From positions 2,542,001 through 2,606,000 of the forward strand of contig CAVTWI010000002.1 of NCBI GenBank assembly GCA_963738345.1: DNA of 64,000 nt, given 5' to 3'. Below are positions 25,533 to 34,505 of this stretch, one piece after another; position 1 is the first letter of the stretch; the number at the start of each line of letters is the position of its first letter. The position numbers and the translations under genes are program-made. Under the pieces are notes generated by a model that was not told where the DNA came from, did not search any database, and saw only the letters and a list, made by a program, of their open reading frames with translations. The stretch is from Bog-159 sp963738345 (GTDB taxonomy: Bacteria; Acidobacteriota; Terriglobia; Bryobacterales; Bryobacteraceae).

Positions 25533-26771
25533 ATGGAAAGCCTATCGCCAAGAAGGGAGGTGCGGACACCGCGCTTGCATTTGGAAATAATCTCCCAACT
25601 GTCGCTGACGGCGTGGATTTTCATTGGCATGGCCGCGGGTGTGGCTTTGGGCGGCCTGGCGCCCGGATTCGCGCGGCAACTGGGTCCGGTGAGCGCCATT
25701 TTTCTGCGGTTGATCCGGTCGATTATCGCGCCGTTGATTTTCGGCACGCTGGTCTATGGCATCGCGGGCGGGGGCGATCTGAAACGGATGGGCCGCATCG
25801 GGGTGAAGGCGATCGTCTACTTTGAAATCGTCACGACCTTTGCGTTGTTTCTGGGACTGGCGGCCGTAAACCTGGTGCGTCCGGGTGCGGGGATGAAACT
25901 GGCGCAGACCTCCGCCGAGGCCGCCTTGCCAGTGGAACGGCCGAGCGCGGGCGCCATCATCGAACACGTTTTCCCGGCCAGCGTGATTGATGCCATGGCG
26001 CGCGGCGACGTTTTGCAGATTGTGGTGTTCGCCTTTCTGTTCGGTGCGGCATGCGCGGCAGTGGGAGCGAAGGCGCAACCGGTGGTGGCGTTTTGCGAGG
26101 CGCTGGCGGAGGTGATGTTCCGCTACACGCGCTACGTCATGTACCTGGCGCCGTTGGGAGTTGGGGCGGCGATCGCGGTGACCATCGGCAACAAGGGCTT
26201 CGGCGTTTTGTTCGGACTGGGCAAGCTGATTCTGACGATGTATGTGGCGCAGGTACTGTTCGTGGTGCTGGTGCTGGGAGCGGTAATCCTGCTGGTGCGG
26301 ATTCCGTTAGGCCCGTTTTACCGCGCGGTGCGCGAGCCGTTTCTGATCGCATTCTCCACCGCGTCGAGCGAAGCCGCGCTTCCGCTGGCGCTCGAAAACA
26401 TGGAGAGCTTCGGCGTACCGAAACATATTGTCGCTTTCGTGATTCCGACAGGCTACAGCTTTAATCTGGACGGCAGCACGCTGTATCTGTCGCTGGCTTC
26501 CGTTTTCGTGGCGCAGGCCGCGGGCGTGAATATGACGCTCGGGCAGCAGCTACTGATGATGCTGACCTTGATGTTGACGAGCAAGGGCGTAGCCGGAGTG
26601 CCGCGCGCGGCGCTGGTGATTCTGGCGGGAACGCTATCGACATTCCGCCTGCCTATGGAAGGCGTGGCGGTGCTGCTGGGGATTGATGCGTTGATGGATA
26701 TGGCCCGCACGTCGGTGAATGTAGTGGGAAACTGCCTGGCTAGCGCGGTGGTGGCACGCTGGGAAGAGTAG
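25533..26771 (+). CDS. dicarboxylate/amino acid:cation symporter (DAACS family)
   Basis: A 412-residue inner-membrane carrier of the GltP/DctA family. Hydrophobic segments run along its length. Family signatures are the serine-rich re-entrant loop AFSTASSEAALPLALENM, the GYSFNLDGSTLYLSLASVF block (NxDG in helix 7) and the C-terminal VNVVGNCLASAVVARW. It should couple glutamate, aspartate or C4-dicarboxylate uptake to Na+ or H+. It stands alone, right after the accessory island. Confidence 0.93.
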   Translation: MESLSPRREVRTPRLHLEIISQLSLTAWIFIGMAAGVALGGLAPGFARQLGPVSAIFLRLIRSIIAPLIFGTLVYGIAGGGDLKRMGRIGVKAIVYFEIVTTFALFLGLAAVNLVRPGAGMKLAQTSAEAALPVERPSAGAIIEHVFPASVIDAMARGDVLQIVVFAFLFGAACAAVGAKAQPVVAFCEALAEVMFRYTRYVMYLAPLGVGAAIAVTIGNKGFGVLFGLGKLILTMYVAQVLFVVLVLGAVILLVRIPLGPFYRAVREPFLIAFSTASSEAALPLALENMESFGVPKHIVAFVIPTGYSFNLDGSTLYLSLASVFVAQAAGVNMTLGQQLLMMLTLMLTSKGVAGVPRAALVILAGTLSTFRLPMEGVAVLLGIDALMDMARTSVNVVGNCLASAVVARWEE

Positions 26772-26835
26772 ATTTCGCTTCGCGGTGTGGCGCGGGCGGG
26801 GATGTTTGGGCTTATATTCATAGTTGCTCTTATTT

Positions 26836-28425
26836 ATGAAAACCCCAACGACATCACATCTGGCTATGGCAGTGTTGGCCGCCTGCGGCGCGTTTACGTC
26901 CATCGCGCCTGCGGCCCAAGAATGCGCAACGCTGAGTAAACTGAGCCTTCCCGCGACATCCATCACCCGGGCGGAGAGCGTCCCTGCCGGCAGTTTCTCG
27001 CCGCCCACGGGCAAGGCGCTCAACAACCTGCCGGCATTCTGCCGGGTGGCTGGAGTGATCAAGCCGGCGGCGGATTCGGAGATCCAATTCGAAGTTTGGC
27101 TGCCGGCTTCAGGGTGGAACGGCAAGTATCAGGGGATGGGAAATGGCGGCTATGCGGGATCGATCAGCTACGAGCAACTCGGCAACGCCGTGGCGCACAA
27201 CTACGCCACCTCGTCGACCGATACGGGCCACCACGCGGGCGGCACGGATGCATCGTGGGCGCTCGACCATCCGGAGAAGATTACCGACTTCGGCTATCGG
27301 GCGATACACGAGACGGCGGTAAAGGCGAAAGCCATCGTGCATGCCTTCTATGGCGAAGCCCCGAAGCACTCGTATTTCAGCTCATGCTCGAACGGCGGAC
27401 GGCAGGCCTTGATGGAGGCGCAGCGGTATCCGGAAGATTACGACGGCATCATCGCCGGCGCTCCTGCCAATTACTGGACGCACTTGCTGGCCAATGCGGC
27501 GTGGGATACGCTGGCGCTGACCGGCGAAAAAGACAGTTACATCACGCCGAAGAAATTGCCGGCCATACAGGCGGCGGCGCTGGCCGCCTGCGATGCGCAG
27601 GATGGAGTGAAGGACGGAGTGATCGAAAATCCCGCGAGCTGTCACTTCGATCCCGCCGTGCTGACGTGTAAGGGCGCGGAATCCGACAGTTGCCTGACAC
27701 CGCCGCAGGTGAGCGCGCTGAAGAAACTTTACGCCGGTGGCCAGACCTCGCACGGTCCCCTTTTCCCCGGGTATGCGCCCGGTGGCGAGGCGGAACCCGG
27801 TGGATGGGCCGTGTGGATTACGGGGCCGTCGCCCGACCACAGCCTGATGTACGCATTCGGCACGCAGTTTTTTAAGAACATGGTTTTCGACAACGCCAAC
27901 TGGGATTACCACACGTTCAATACCGATCGGGATACGAAGGCCGGCGACGATAAGCAGTCGCACAACATGAATGCGACGGATCCGGACTTGAGCCGTTTTC
28001 GCGCGCGCGGCGGGAAGCTGATTCTGTATCACGGCTGGAGCGATGCAGCCATTGCGCCGCAGAATACCATCAACTATTACGACAGCGTGCAAGGCAAAAT
28101 GGGGTCAAAGACCGGCGATTTCGTGCGCCTTTACATGGTGCCCGGCATGCAGCACTGCGGGGGGGGATCGGGCCCCAACAATTTCGGGCAATTGGCGGTT
28201 TCGCCGGGCGAGTCCGATCCAGGGATGGATGCCGCGATGGAACGGTGGGTGGAGAAAGGCGTGGCGCCGGGAAGCATCGTGGCGGCGAAACATAAGAACG
28301 ATTACGATCCGTCCAGCCCGGTGGTACGCACGCGCCCGCTGTGCGCCTATCCGTTGACGGCGCACTACAAGGGAACCGGCAGCACAGACGATGCCGCCAA
28401 CTTCGTGTGCGCCAAACATGAGTGA
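26836..28425 (+). CDS. secreted tannase/feruloyl esterase family protein
   Basis: A 529-residue alpha/beta-hydrolase; I start at ATG 26836, giving a signal peptide (AMAVLAACGAFTSIAPAAQ) where the upstream TTG 26824 only lengthens it. The nucleophile is in FSSCSNGGRQALMEAQRYP, the acid in YHGWSDAAIAPQ and the histidine in PGMQHCGGG; cysteines next to Ser and His are the disulfide typical of this family. It hydrolyses esters of aromatic acids from plant material. Its TGA overlaps the start of the next gene. Confidence 0.92.
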   Translation: MKTPTTSHLAMAVLAACGAFTSIAPAAQECATLSKLSLPATSITRAESVPAGSFSPPTGKALNNLPAFCRVAGVIKPAADSEIQFEVWLPASGWNGKYQGMGNGGYAGSISYEQLGNAVAHNYATSSTDTGHHAGGTDASWALDHPEKITDFGYRAIHETAVKAKAIVHAFYGEAPKHSYFSSCSNGGRQALMEAQRYPEDYDGIIAGAPANYWTHLLANAAWDTLALTGEKDSYITPKKLPAIQAAALAACDAQDGVKDGVIENPASCHFDPAVLTCKGAESDSCLTPPQVSALKKLYAGGQTSHGPLFPGYAPGGEAEPGGWAVWITGPSPDHSLMYAFGTQFFKNMVFDNANWDYHTFNTDRDTKAGDDKQSHNMNATDPDLSRFRARGGKLILYHGWSDAAIAPQNTINYYDSVQGKMGSKTGDFVRLYMVPGMQHCGGGSGPNNFGQLAVSPGESDPGMDAAMERWVEKGVAPGSIVAAKHKNDYDPSSPVVRTRPLCAYPLTAHYKGTGSTDDAANFVCAKHE

Positions 28426-30742
28426 CGCGCGCGGTTTCCCGGCAGGTTGGGCGGCGGGGCTCACGCTTGTTTTTTTGGCGCTGGTGGCCGCGTGGAGTGT
28501 ACAACAGGTTACGCCACCGCCGGCGCTTCCGGCCAATGCTCCCGGCAGCGAATTCTCGGCTGCGCGCGCGCTGGCACATTTGCGGATCATCGCGGCGGAG
28601 CCTCATCCGGTAGGCACGCCGGCGCACGACGCGGTGCGCGATTACATCGTGCAGCAATTGTCGGGCATGGGGGTGCGGCCGGAATTGCAAACCGCGACGG
28701 TGGTCAGCGCGCGGTGGGGCGCGCCTTATGCCGCGGCCAGAGTCGACAACATCGTGGCGCGCTTGCCGGGCACGGATAATACCAAGGCCGTGATGCTGGC
28801 GGGGCACTATGATTCGGTTTCGGCGGGTCCAGGCGCGGGTGACGATGGACACGCGGTGGCTTTGGAACTGGAGACGCTACGAGCGCTGCAGACGGGGCCG
28901 CGCCTGCGCAACGACGTCGTGTTTCTATTTACGGACAGCGAAGAAGGCGGACTCTTGGGGGCCAAGGGATTCGTAGAGCACGACCCGCTGGCGCACCAAA
29001 TCGGGCTGGTGATGAACTTCGAGGCGCGCGGCACCAGCGGTCCGGCGATGATGTTCGAGACCAGTGAGGGCAATGGCCGCATTGTGCGCGAATTTGCTGC
29101 CGTCGCGCCGCACCCGGTCACGTCGTCGCTAAGTTACGAAGCTTATAAGCTGCTGCCGAATGACACCGATCTGACTATCTTCAAGCAGGCCGGGCTCACT
29201 GGCATGGGTTTCGCATTCGTCAACGATGTGACTTACTATCACACGCAATACGACGATGTGGCACACCTGGACCCGCGCAGCCTGCAGCAGGATGGCGACT
29301 ATGCACTGGCTCTAGCGCGGCGATTCGCGGCGATTGACCTGCGCGATCTGAAGGGTCCCGACGCCACTTACTTCGTCATTCCCTGGTGGGGTTGCGTGGT
29401 TTATCCAGTGAGCTGGAGCATGCCCCTGGTGGTTTTGGGCGCGCTGATTTTCGCGGGCGCCGTGGCGCTGGGGATTTCGAAGGGCAGTTTGTCGGCAGGG
29501 GGGATTGCGGCGGCGTTCGGCGGATTCCTGCTGGCTTTAGCGATCGCATGCGGCGCGGTAACTTTAATGTGGTCGTTGGCGAAAGGCAGTGCGGCAGGGG
29601 TCTGGCAGGCTTTTTCGGGCGATCCGTACCACGCCGACCTGTACCGCCTGGCCAGTGTGGCGCTGGCGGTGGCATTGACGAGTGCGCTGCTGTCGTTAGT
29701 CGAACGCCGCGTGCGAACGTTGAATTTGTGGGCGGGGGCGCTGTTGTGCTGGCTGCTGATTGCGCTGGCGACGGCGATTTATATGCCCGGCGCGACGTAC
29801 TTATTCATCTGGCCGGTGGTGAGTGCCGCGGTCGCGCTGGCCATCCTGGCGCGTTCCGATACGGGTGCGATTGCGGGCATGATCCTGCCGTTGATCTTTG
29901 CGCTGCCGGGGGTGATCCTGATGGCGCCCACCATCGAGTTACTGTTCCAGTCGCTGACCATGCGGATGGCTTTCGTCGGCGCATTCTCGACGGTATTACT
30001 GCTAGGCCTGCTGATTCCTTGCCTGCGATTGATTGCGAGCGCTGGCCGTTGGCGATTGCCGGGCGCGGCCGCGCTCGTGTGCATGGGTTGCCTGATCGCC
30101 GGCGCGTCGATGTCAGGCACCAATCGCGACAATCCGCGTACGGACAGCATGTATTACGGGCTAGATGCCGACTCCGGCAAAGCAATCTGGTTCAGCCTCG
30201 ACCAGCAAACAGATAGCTGGACCGCACACTATCTGGGCGCTAGCCCGCAACGCGAGAGCCTTCCCCAATTCGTGCCATTTGTCGGCTGGCAGTATTTGAC
30301 GAATACCGCACCGGTGGTGGCCCTTGCCGCGCCACTGATCGAACGGTTGGATGGTGCGTCGAATGAGTTACACCTGCGCGTGAGTTCGCCCCGGGGCGCG
30401 CCGCGGATGTATTTGTACGGAGACGAAGCCAATCCGGTGATGGAAGCCAGCGTAGACGGCACACCCATCGACGCGGCCAAAGCGTTCGCCGGATTGAAGC
30501 CGGGACAGAAGGCCTATGCTTACCGCATGCCGCGCTGGGGCCTGTGCTATTTCAACGTGCCGAAGCAAGGGATCGAACTGCACATGCGTCTGCGCGGGCC
30601 CGCCGCGGGGTATCGGATGGAAGTAGTGGACCAGTCTTATGGAATCGGCGCGCTGCCTGGCGCAACGCCGCGGCCGGATAGCATGATCCCGTTCCCACTG
30701 ATGATGGATTCGGTGTGGGTACGGAAGCAGTACACGTACTAA
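28418..30742 (+). CDS. M28-family zinc peptidase with C-terminal membrane domain
   Basis: A 774-residue protein; ATG 28418 overlaps the tannase gene by 8 nt. After one N-terminal helix comes the M28 domain (about 45-310) with the zinc ligands in GHYDSV, GAGDDG, DSEEGG and a terminal YHTQYDDVAHLD. About eight membrane helices follow (about 325-560), then a soluble periplasmic C-terminal domain. The architecture matches Fxna/ERMP1-like M28 proteins. Co-transcription with the tannase suggests joint degradation of external polymers; this is inference. Confidence 0.9.
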   Translation: MSDARGFPAGWAAGLTLVFLALVAAWSVQQVTPPPALPANAPGSEFSAARALAHLRIIAAEPHPVGTPAHDAVRDYIVQQLSGMGVRPELQTATVVSARWGAPYAAARVDNIVARLPGTDNTKAVMLAGHYDSVSAGPGAGDDGHAVALELETLRALQTGPRLRNDVVFLFTDSEEGGLLGAKGFVEHDPLAHQIGLVMNFEARGTSGPAMMFETSEGNGRIVREFAAVAPHPVTSSLSYEAYKLLPNDTDLTIFKQAGLTGMGFAFVNDVTYYHTQYDDVAHLDPRSLQQDGDYALALARRFAAIDLRDLKGPDATYFVIPWWGCVVYPVSWSMPLVVLGALIFAGAVALGISKGSLSAGGIAAAFGGFLLALAIACGAVTLMWSLAKGSAAGVWQAFSGDPYHADLYRLASVALAVALTSALLSLVERRVRTLNLWAGALLCWLLIALATAIYMPGATYLFIWPVVSAAVALAILARSDTGAIAGMILPLIFALPGVILMAPTIELLFQSLTMRMAFVGAFSTVLLLGLLIPCLRLIASAGRWRLPGAAALVCMGCLIAGASMSGTNRDNPRTDSMYYGLDADSGKAIWFSLDQQTDSWTAHYLGASPQRESLPQFVPFVGWQYLTNTAPVVALAAPLIERLDGASNELHLRVSSPRGAPRMYLYGDEANPVMEASVDGTPIDAAKAFAGLKPGQKAYAYRMPRWGLCYFNVPKQGIELHMRLRGPAAGYRMEVVDQSYGIGALPGATPRPDSMIPFPLMMDSVWVRKQYTY

Positions 30743-30755
30743 TTGTTGTGCTTTC

Positions 30756-31304
30756 TTACTTAGATTGCTGGGCAAGTTCCAGAAGTTTGCGGACGGTGTT
30801 CCAATTACGGCTGGTGCCAATCGTCTTCATCATCTTTTCCACTTGCGCCAGTGATAGTTTGGGCCGAGACATACCGTTGGCATAGTAGACATATAATTCG
30901 CGGCCGATGGCGTGTAACTCTTCGGGGGCGATGTCGATAGCCATGACCTGGCGGCGCACGGCGTCATCAAGATCATTAGCCAGAAAATGGACGGCGAATC
31001 GGTTGGGTTCGATATCCTGCCGCGCAGCAAACGGGTTGGCGGCGATGATGGTCTTCAGGTCGTCAACAGTGCGCAGGACCACGTCCGAACGAAAGCCGAA
31101 GGTGGATTCGATGGCGTCTTCGATGCGCTTGCGCAGGCGCGCGGGATCGCGTGCGGCAGTCTTGAAAATAACATTACCGGAATTGATATAGGTACGTACT
31201 TCAGAGAAACCGAGGGACTCATACAAAGCGCGCAAGTCGTCCATTTTGACCTTGCGGTGGCCCGCCAGGTTCACGCCTCTGAGCAGAGAAATCAGGACTG
31301 GCAT
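30756..31304 (-). CDS. DUF1697-family protein
   Basis: A 182-residue cytoplasmic protein with the DUF1697 signature: the opening LISLLRGVNLAGHRKVKM, then SLGFSEVRTYINSGNVIF, and the C-terminal YYANGMSRPKLSL plus RNWNTVRKLLEL. The biochemical function is unknown. It is convergent with the M28 gene. Confidence 0.9.
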   Translation of the reverse strand: MPVLISLLRGVNLAGHRKVKMDDLRALYESLGFSEVRTYINSGNVIFKTAARDPARLRKRIEDAIESTFGFRSDVVLRTVDDLKTIIAANPFAARQDIEPNRFAVHFLANDLDDAVRRQVMAIDIAPEELHAIGRELYVYYANGMSRPKLSLAQVEKMMKTIGTSRNWNTVRKLLELAQQSK

Positions 31305-31333
31305 TATAGGGTTCAGGATAGCTCACTAGCTGC

Positions 31334-31339
31334 TACAAT
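31334..31339 (+). promoter_or_regulatory. TACAAT hexamer before the GNAT gene
   Basis: TACAAT lies 9 nt before ATG 31349; the leader would be at most 2-3 nt long. There is no Shine-Dalgarno. Confidence 0.35.
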
Positions 31340-31348
31340 GGCCGCAGA

Positions 31349-32344
31349 ATGGCCGCGCGCCTAGAACCCTCCCCCAGAGTCCCGACTCCTGGTCTCGTGG
31401 ATCTGCGCCATTTGCGTTCCGAAGACCTGGATGCGCTGCTGGATGAGGAAGTAGAGGCTTGGCGCGAACTGCTGGACTGGGATTTCGCCAAATCGGGCGA
31501 ACTGGTGCGGCGCTTCGTCGACATGCGGGCGTTGAACGGTTTCGCACTGGTGGATGATGGCGAAGCCGTGGGATACGCCTATTATGTTCTGGAAGAACAG
31601 AAGGGGCTAATCGGCGATCTTTTCGTTCGGGACGGCTTCTGCAACGATGAAAACGAGCACCGGCTTTTGGAAGCGGTTCTGGGATCGCTGACCGCCGCGC
31701 CTCAAATCGGCCGCATCGAATCGCAACTGATGATGTGGCATTCGCCCGGCCAATTACCCTTCGCCAGCTATCTGCGCAGCTTTGAACGTAACTTCATGAT
31801 GCTGGAGATGGACCGCGCGAAACTCGATCCACTGCCGCGCGCCGGACGTTCGCTGGGGCCGGCGAACAGCAGGGTGTATGTGGACCGTTGGTCGGACCAG
31901 TATCAGGAACCGGCCGCGCAATTGATCGCGGCGGCTTATCTGGGACACGTCGATAGCTTGATCAACGACCAATACCGGTCGGTGGCAGGCGCGCGCCGTT
32001 TTCTATTTAATATCGTGCAGTACCCGGGCTGCGGAACCTTCTTCAAACCGGCATCGGTGGCGGCATTCGACCGGATGACCGGACGGATTTGCGGCATTTG
32101 CCTGGCGAGTCTGGTTATGCCTTATTGCGGGCATATCACGCAAATTTGCGTGGCTCCGTGGGTGCGCGGCACAGGAGTTGGGTACGAACTGCTGCGGCAG
32201 TCGTTGGTCTTACTGCGCGACGCTGGATGCCGTAAAGTGAGTCTGACGGTAACCGCTTCTAACCGGGACGCGATTAAGTTGTACGAAGATGTAGGGTTCA
32301 CCACCATCCGTAAGTTTTGCGCGTATGTCTGGGAGGGGTTTTAA
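31349..32344 (+). CDS. GNAT-family N-acetyltransferase
   Basis: A 331-residue protein made of two GNAT-like halves. The N-terminal half is degenerate (FALVDDGEAVGYAYYVLEEQ). The C-terminal half keeps the acetyl-CoA loop in ICVAPWVRGTGVGYELLRQS and the end motif NRDAIKLYEDVGFTTIRKF. The substrate is unknown. The stop TAA shares one base with the next ATG, so it is co-transcribed with the peroxiredoxin gene. Confidence 0.85.
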   Translation: MAARLEPSPRVPTPGLVDLRHLRSEDLDALLDEEVEAWRELLDWDFAKSGELVRRFVDMRALNGFALVDDGEAVGYAYYVLEEQKGLIGDLFVRDGFCNDENEHRLLEAVLGSLTAAPQIGRIESQLMMWHSPGQLPFASYLRSFERNFMMLEMDRAKLDPLPRAGRSLGPANSRVYVDRWSDQYQEPAAQLIAAAYLGHVDSLINDQYRSVAGARRFLFNIVQYPGCGTFFKPASVAAFDRMTGRICGICLASLVMPYCGHITQICVAPWVRGTGVGYELLRQSLVLLRDAGCRKVSLTVTASNRDAIKLYEDVGFTTIRKFCAYVWEGF

Positions 32345-32787
32345 TGTTTGGTTGGTTGTTTTCGGACCCGCTGGCGACGGGGGCCAAAGCGCCGGATTTC
32401 ACGTTGCCGCGGCAGGACGGACAGCCGGTAAGTCTCTCGAAATTGCGCGGCAAGAACGTGGTGCTGGTGTTCTATCCGGGAGACGATACGCCGACGTGCC
32501 GCAAACAATTGTGCGAGTTCCGGGATCAGTGGAGCGAAGCGCGGAAGCGCAATACCCAGGTGTTCGGGGTTAATCCGGCTAGCGCGCAGAGTCACGCCAA
32601 GTTTCAAGATAAGTATCACCTTCCTTTTCCCTTGCTGGTGGATGACGGACAGAAGGTGGCGTCTTTATATCACGCGAATGGCCTGTTTGTGAAACGCACG
32701 GTTTACCTGATCGGGCCCGACGGCATCGTTCGGTATGGCAAGCGAGGCAAGCCGGAACCGGCGGAAGTGTTGGCCGCCGCGAAATAG
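32344..32787 (+). CDS. peroxiredoxin, BCP/AhpC-TSA type
   Basis: A 147-residue thiol peroxidase. The peroxidatic cysteine is Cys52 in DDTPTCRKQLCEFRDQ, with the resolving cysteine five residues later (Cys57), the alpha-helix spacing of bacterioferritin-comigratory proteins. The thioredoxin fold is shown by APDFTLPRQDGQPVSL and VVLVFYPGDDTP. It should reduce peroxides using thioredoxin. Start ATG 32344 was chosen over the upstream in-frame GTG because it sits exactly at the previous stop. Confidence 0.92.
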   Translation: MFGWLFSDPLATGAKAPDFTLPRQDGQPVSLSKLRGKNVVLVFYPGDDTPTCRKQLCEFRDQWSEARKRNTQVFGVNPASAQSHAKFQDKYHLPFPLLVDDGQKVASLYHANGLFVKRTVYLIGPDGIVRYGKRGKPEPAEVLAAAK

Positions 32788-32809
32788 AGACTTCCCGAAC
32801 GCTGTGCAA

Positions 32810-32815
32810 TAATAT
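32810..32815 (+). promoter_or_regulatory. TANNNT -10 hexamer before the dihaem cytochrome gene
   Basis: TAATAT ends 6 nt before ATG 32822; no Shine-Dalgarno is present. Consistent with a leaderless transcript. Confidence 0.42.
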
Positions 32816-32821
32816 CTAGCT

Positions 32822-33217
32822 ATGAAACTTACGATGCTGGTTCTGTTCCTGGCGGCCGCGGTTTTCGGGCAAGAACATCCGGGCGGGCCGCCCCCCGGGG
32901 GCCATCAAATGCCGGCGCCCAAGAATTTGAAGATCCTGCCGCCGGAGCACCTGATGGAGACGATGCAGGCATTCCGGGTCGCTTTGGGCGTGCGCTGCGA
33001 TTTTTGCCATGTGCAGGGGGACTTCGCGAGCGACGAAAAGCCGCACAAGGAGATCGCGCGCAAGATGATCATGTTGGCGAAGGACATCAACAGCAAGTTC
33101 CCCGACGGTAAGATGCATGTGACTTGCTACACGTGCCATCGCGGCGCGGAAGAACCAGCCATGCGGCCGGGCGAGACCGAGCACCCCGATCACGCCGAGC
33201 ACGAGCACCATAACTAA
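32822..33217 (+). CDS. small dihaem c-type cytochrome (reaction-centre cytochrome c-like)
   Basis: A 131-residue exported protein with a signal peptide (LTMLVLFLAAAVFG), a proline/glycine-rich linker and two haem c sites, CDFCH (about 60) and CYTCH (about 102). The intervening MxxMxxMI region supplies methionine ligands of the kind found in the tetrahaem reaction-centre subunit family, to which many such acidobacterial proteins are assigned. The histidine-rich tail (EHPDHAEHEHHN) could bind metal. Redox partners are unknown. Confidence 0.85.
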   Translation: MKLTMLVLFLAAAVFGQEHPGGPPPGGHQMPAPKNLKILPPEHLMETMQAFRVALGVRCDFCHVQGDFASDEKPHKEIARKMIMLAKDINSKFPDGKMHVTCYTCHRGAEEPAMRPGETEHPDHAEHEHHN

Positions 33218-34012
33218 GAGTGGTTGAAGTAGCCCTCGGCCACGATTTCGGCCGGGCCTACGAGGTAGATATCGTTTTCCCACCGCATTTCGAGCGGCCC
33301 CGCCGGTGTCAGTACGCGGGCGGGGCTGGCGATCAAGCCGCGCATGACAGCAGCAGCGAAAGCGCCCGTGGATCCGGTGCCCGAACTCATGGTTTCCCCG
33401 GCGCCGCGCTCCCAAAAACGCACATCCAGGTTGTGATCGTCGAGCACACGCAGGAACGATACGTTGGTGCGATTGGGGAATTGGGGATGGCGCTCAATTT
33501 CGGCGCCCATGGCGCGCCAGTCGAAATCGAAATCCGCGACGGGCATGGCGCACTGCGGATTCCCCACCCACACCAGGGTCACGTCGCGCGCCGCGCCGGT
33601 TAGGGGCAGTTCGAAGCGCTCGGCAGTAAACTCCGGCTTTCCCATATTCATCTCAAACAGAAAGCGCAGGCCGTCGCGATCGAGCAAGCGGAGCGATTTG
33701 ATGCCCGCGCCGGTACGTACGCGGACTTCCCCGCCCTGGTGGCCATGATCGATCAGGAAAGCCGCGGCGCAGCGGGTGCCGTTGCCGGATATTTCCGGCT
33801 CGCTACCATCGGAATTGAATAGGCGGATGGCGACGTCGTGATCGGAGGCGGAGGGGGGGGCGATGCAACATCCAGCCATCAGCGCCGACTCCGGTATGGC
33901 GTTCGCAGATGGCCTGGGCGATCTGGGGCTGGCCGGTGTCGGGAGCGTCGGCGGCGCGGGTCAACAGGAAGTCGTTCTTCGCTCCGTGCGCTTTGGTGAA
34001 CGGAATTCGCAT
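33214..34012 (-). CDS. dapF: diaminopimelate epimerase, frame broken in a homopolymer
   Basis: The product should convert LL- to meso-diaminopimelate for lysine and peptidoglycan. The N-terminal part, from ATG 34012, reads IPFTKAHGAKNDFLL then ERHTGVGADGWML. At 33850-33859 a C run on the coding strand has one extra base, after which the frame continues with RLFNSDGSEPEISGNGTRC and the rest of the enzyme. The first catalytic cysteine is in NGTRC. At the second catalytic position the usual ACGTG/ACGSG reads SSGTGSTG, so a serine replaces the cysteine. The length is normal once repaired. It is convergent with the cytochrome gene. Confidence 0.85.
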
Positions 34013-34055
34013 GGCTTACACATTGTAGTTTAGTAGACTGGTATGGTTTCCGGTC

Positions 34056-34463
34056 ATGAAAGAGATTGTTCCGTTTCTAAACTTCGATGGGGACTGCCGC
34101 TCGGCGATGGAGTTCTATAAAGAATGCTTCGCCGCGGATCTGTTTCTTCTGCCGTATGCGGAGGCTCCAGGCGAGATACGGGGAAGCGATCCGGATCGAA
34201 TTCTGCATGCGACGCTTTCTAAAGGCGCCACCATCCTTATGGCGGCGGACATCATGCCTGGGCAGCGTGCGGCCAAGGACAGCAATGTGGCGGTAATGCT
34301 GCAATGCGAGAGCCGGGATGAAATCGACAGCCTGTTCGGGTCACTCGGTAACGGCGGCACAGTCACCATGGCATTACAGGATACCTTTTGGGGCGCGCGA
34401 TTTGGGACACTGACGGATCGGTTTGGAGTGAAATGGATGTTTAATTTTGCGCACTCCAAGTGA
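34056..34463 (+). CDS. VOC-family (PhnB/glyoxalase-like) protein
   Basis: A 135-residue protein with the PhnB-type start (IVPFLNFDGDCRSAMEFYKE) and end (GARFGTLTDRFGVKWMFNF). These small proteins have the vicinal-oxygen-chelate fold. The substrate is unknown and the metal ligands are not clearly conserved. It stands alone between divergent dapF and the carboxylesterase gene. Confidence 0.88.
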   Translation: MKEIVPFLNFDGDCRSAMEFYKECFAADLFLLPYAEAPGEIRGSDPDRILHATLSKGATILMAADIMPGQRAAKDSNVAVMLQCESRDEIDSLFGSLGNGGTVTMALQDTFWGARFGTLTDRFGVKWMFNFAHSK

Positions 34464-34505
34464 TCAGATTTTTGTGTCATCATCCTTGAAGTGACGGGTG
34501 ACGCG

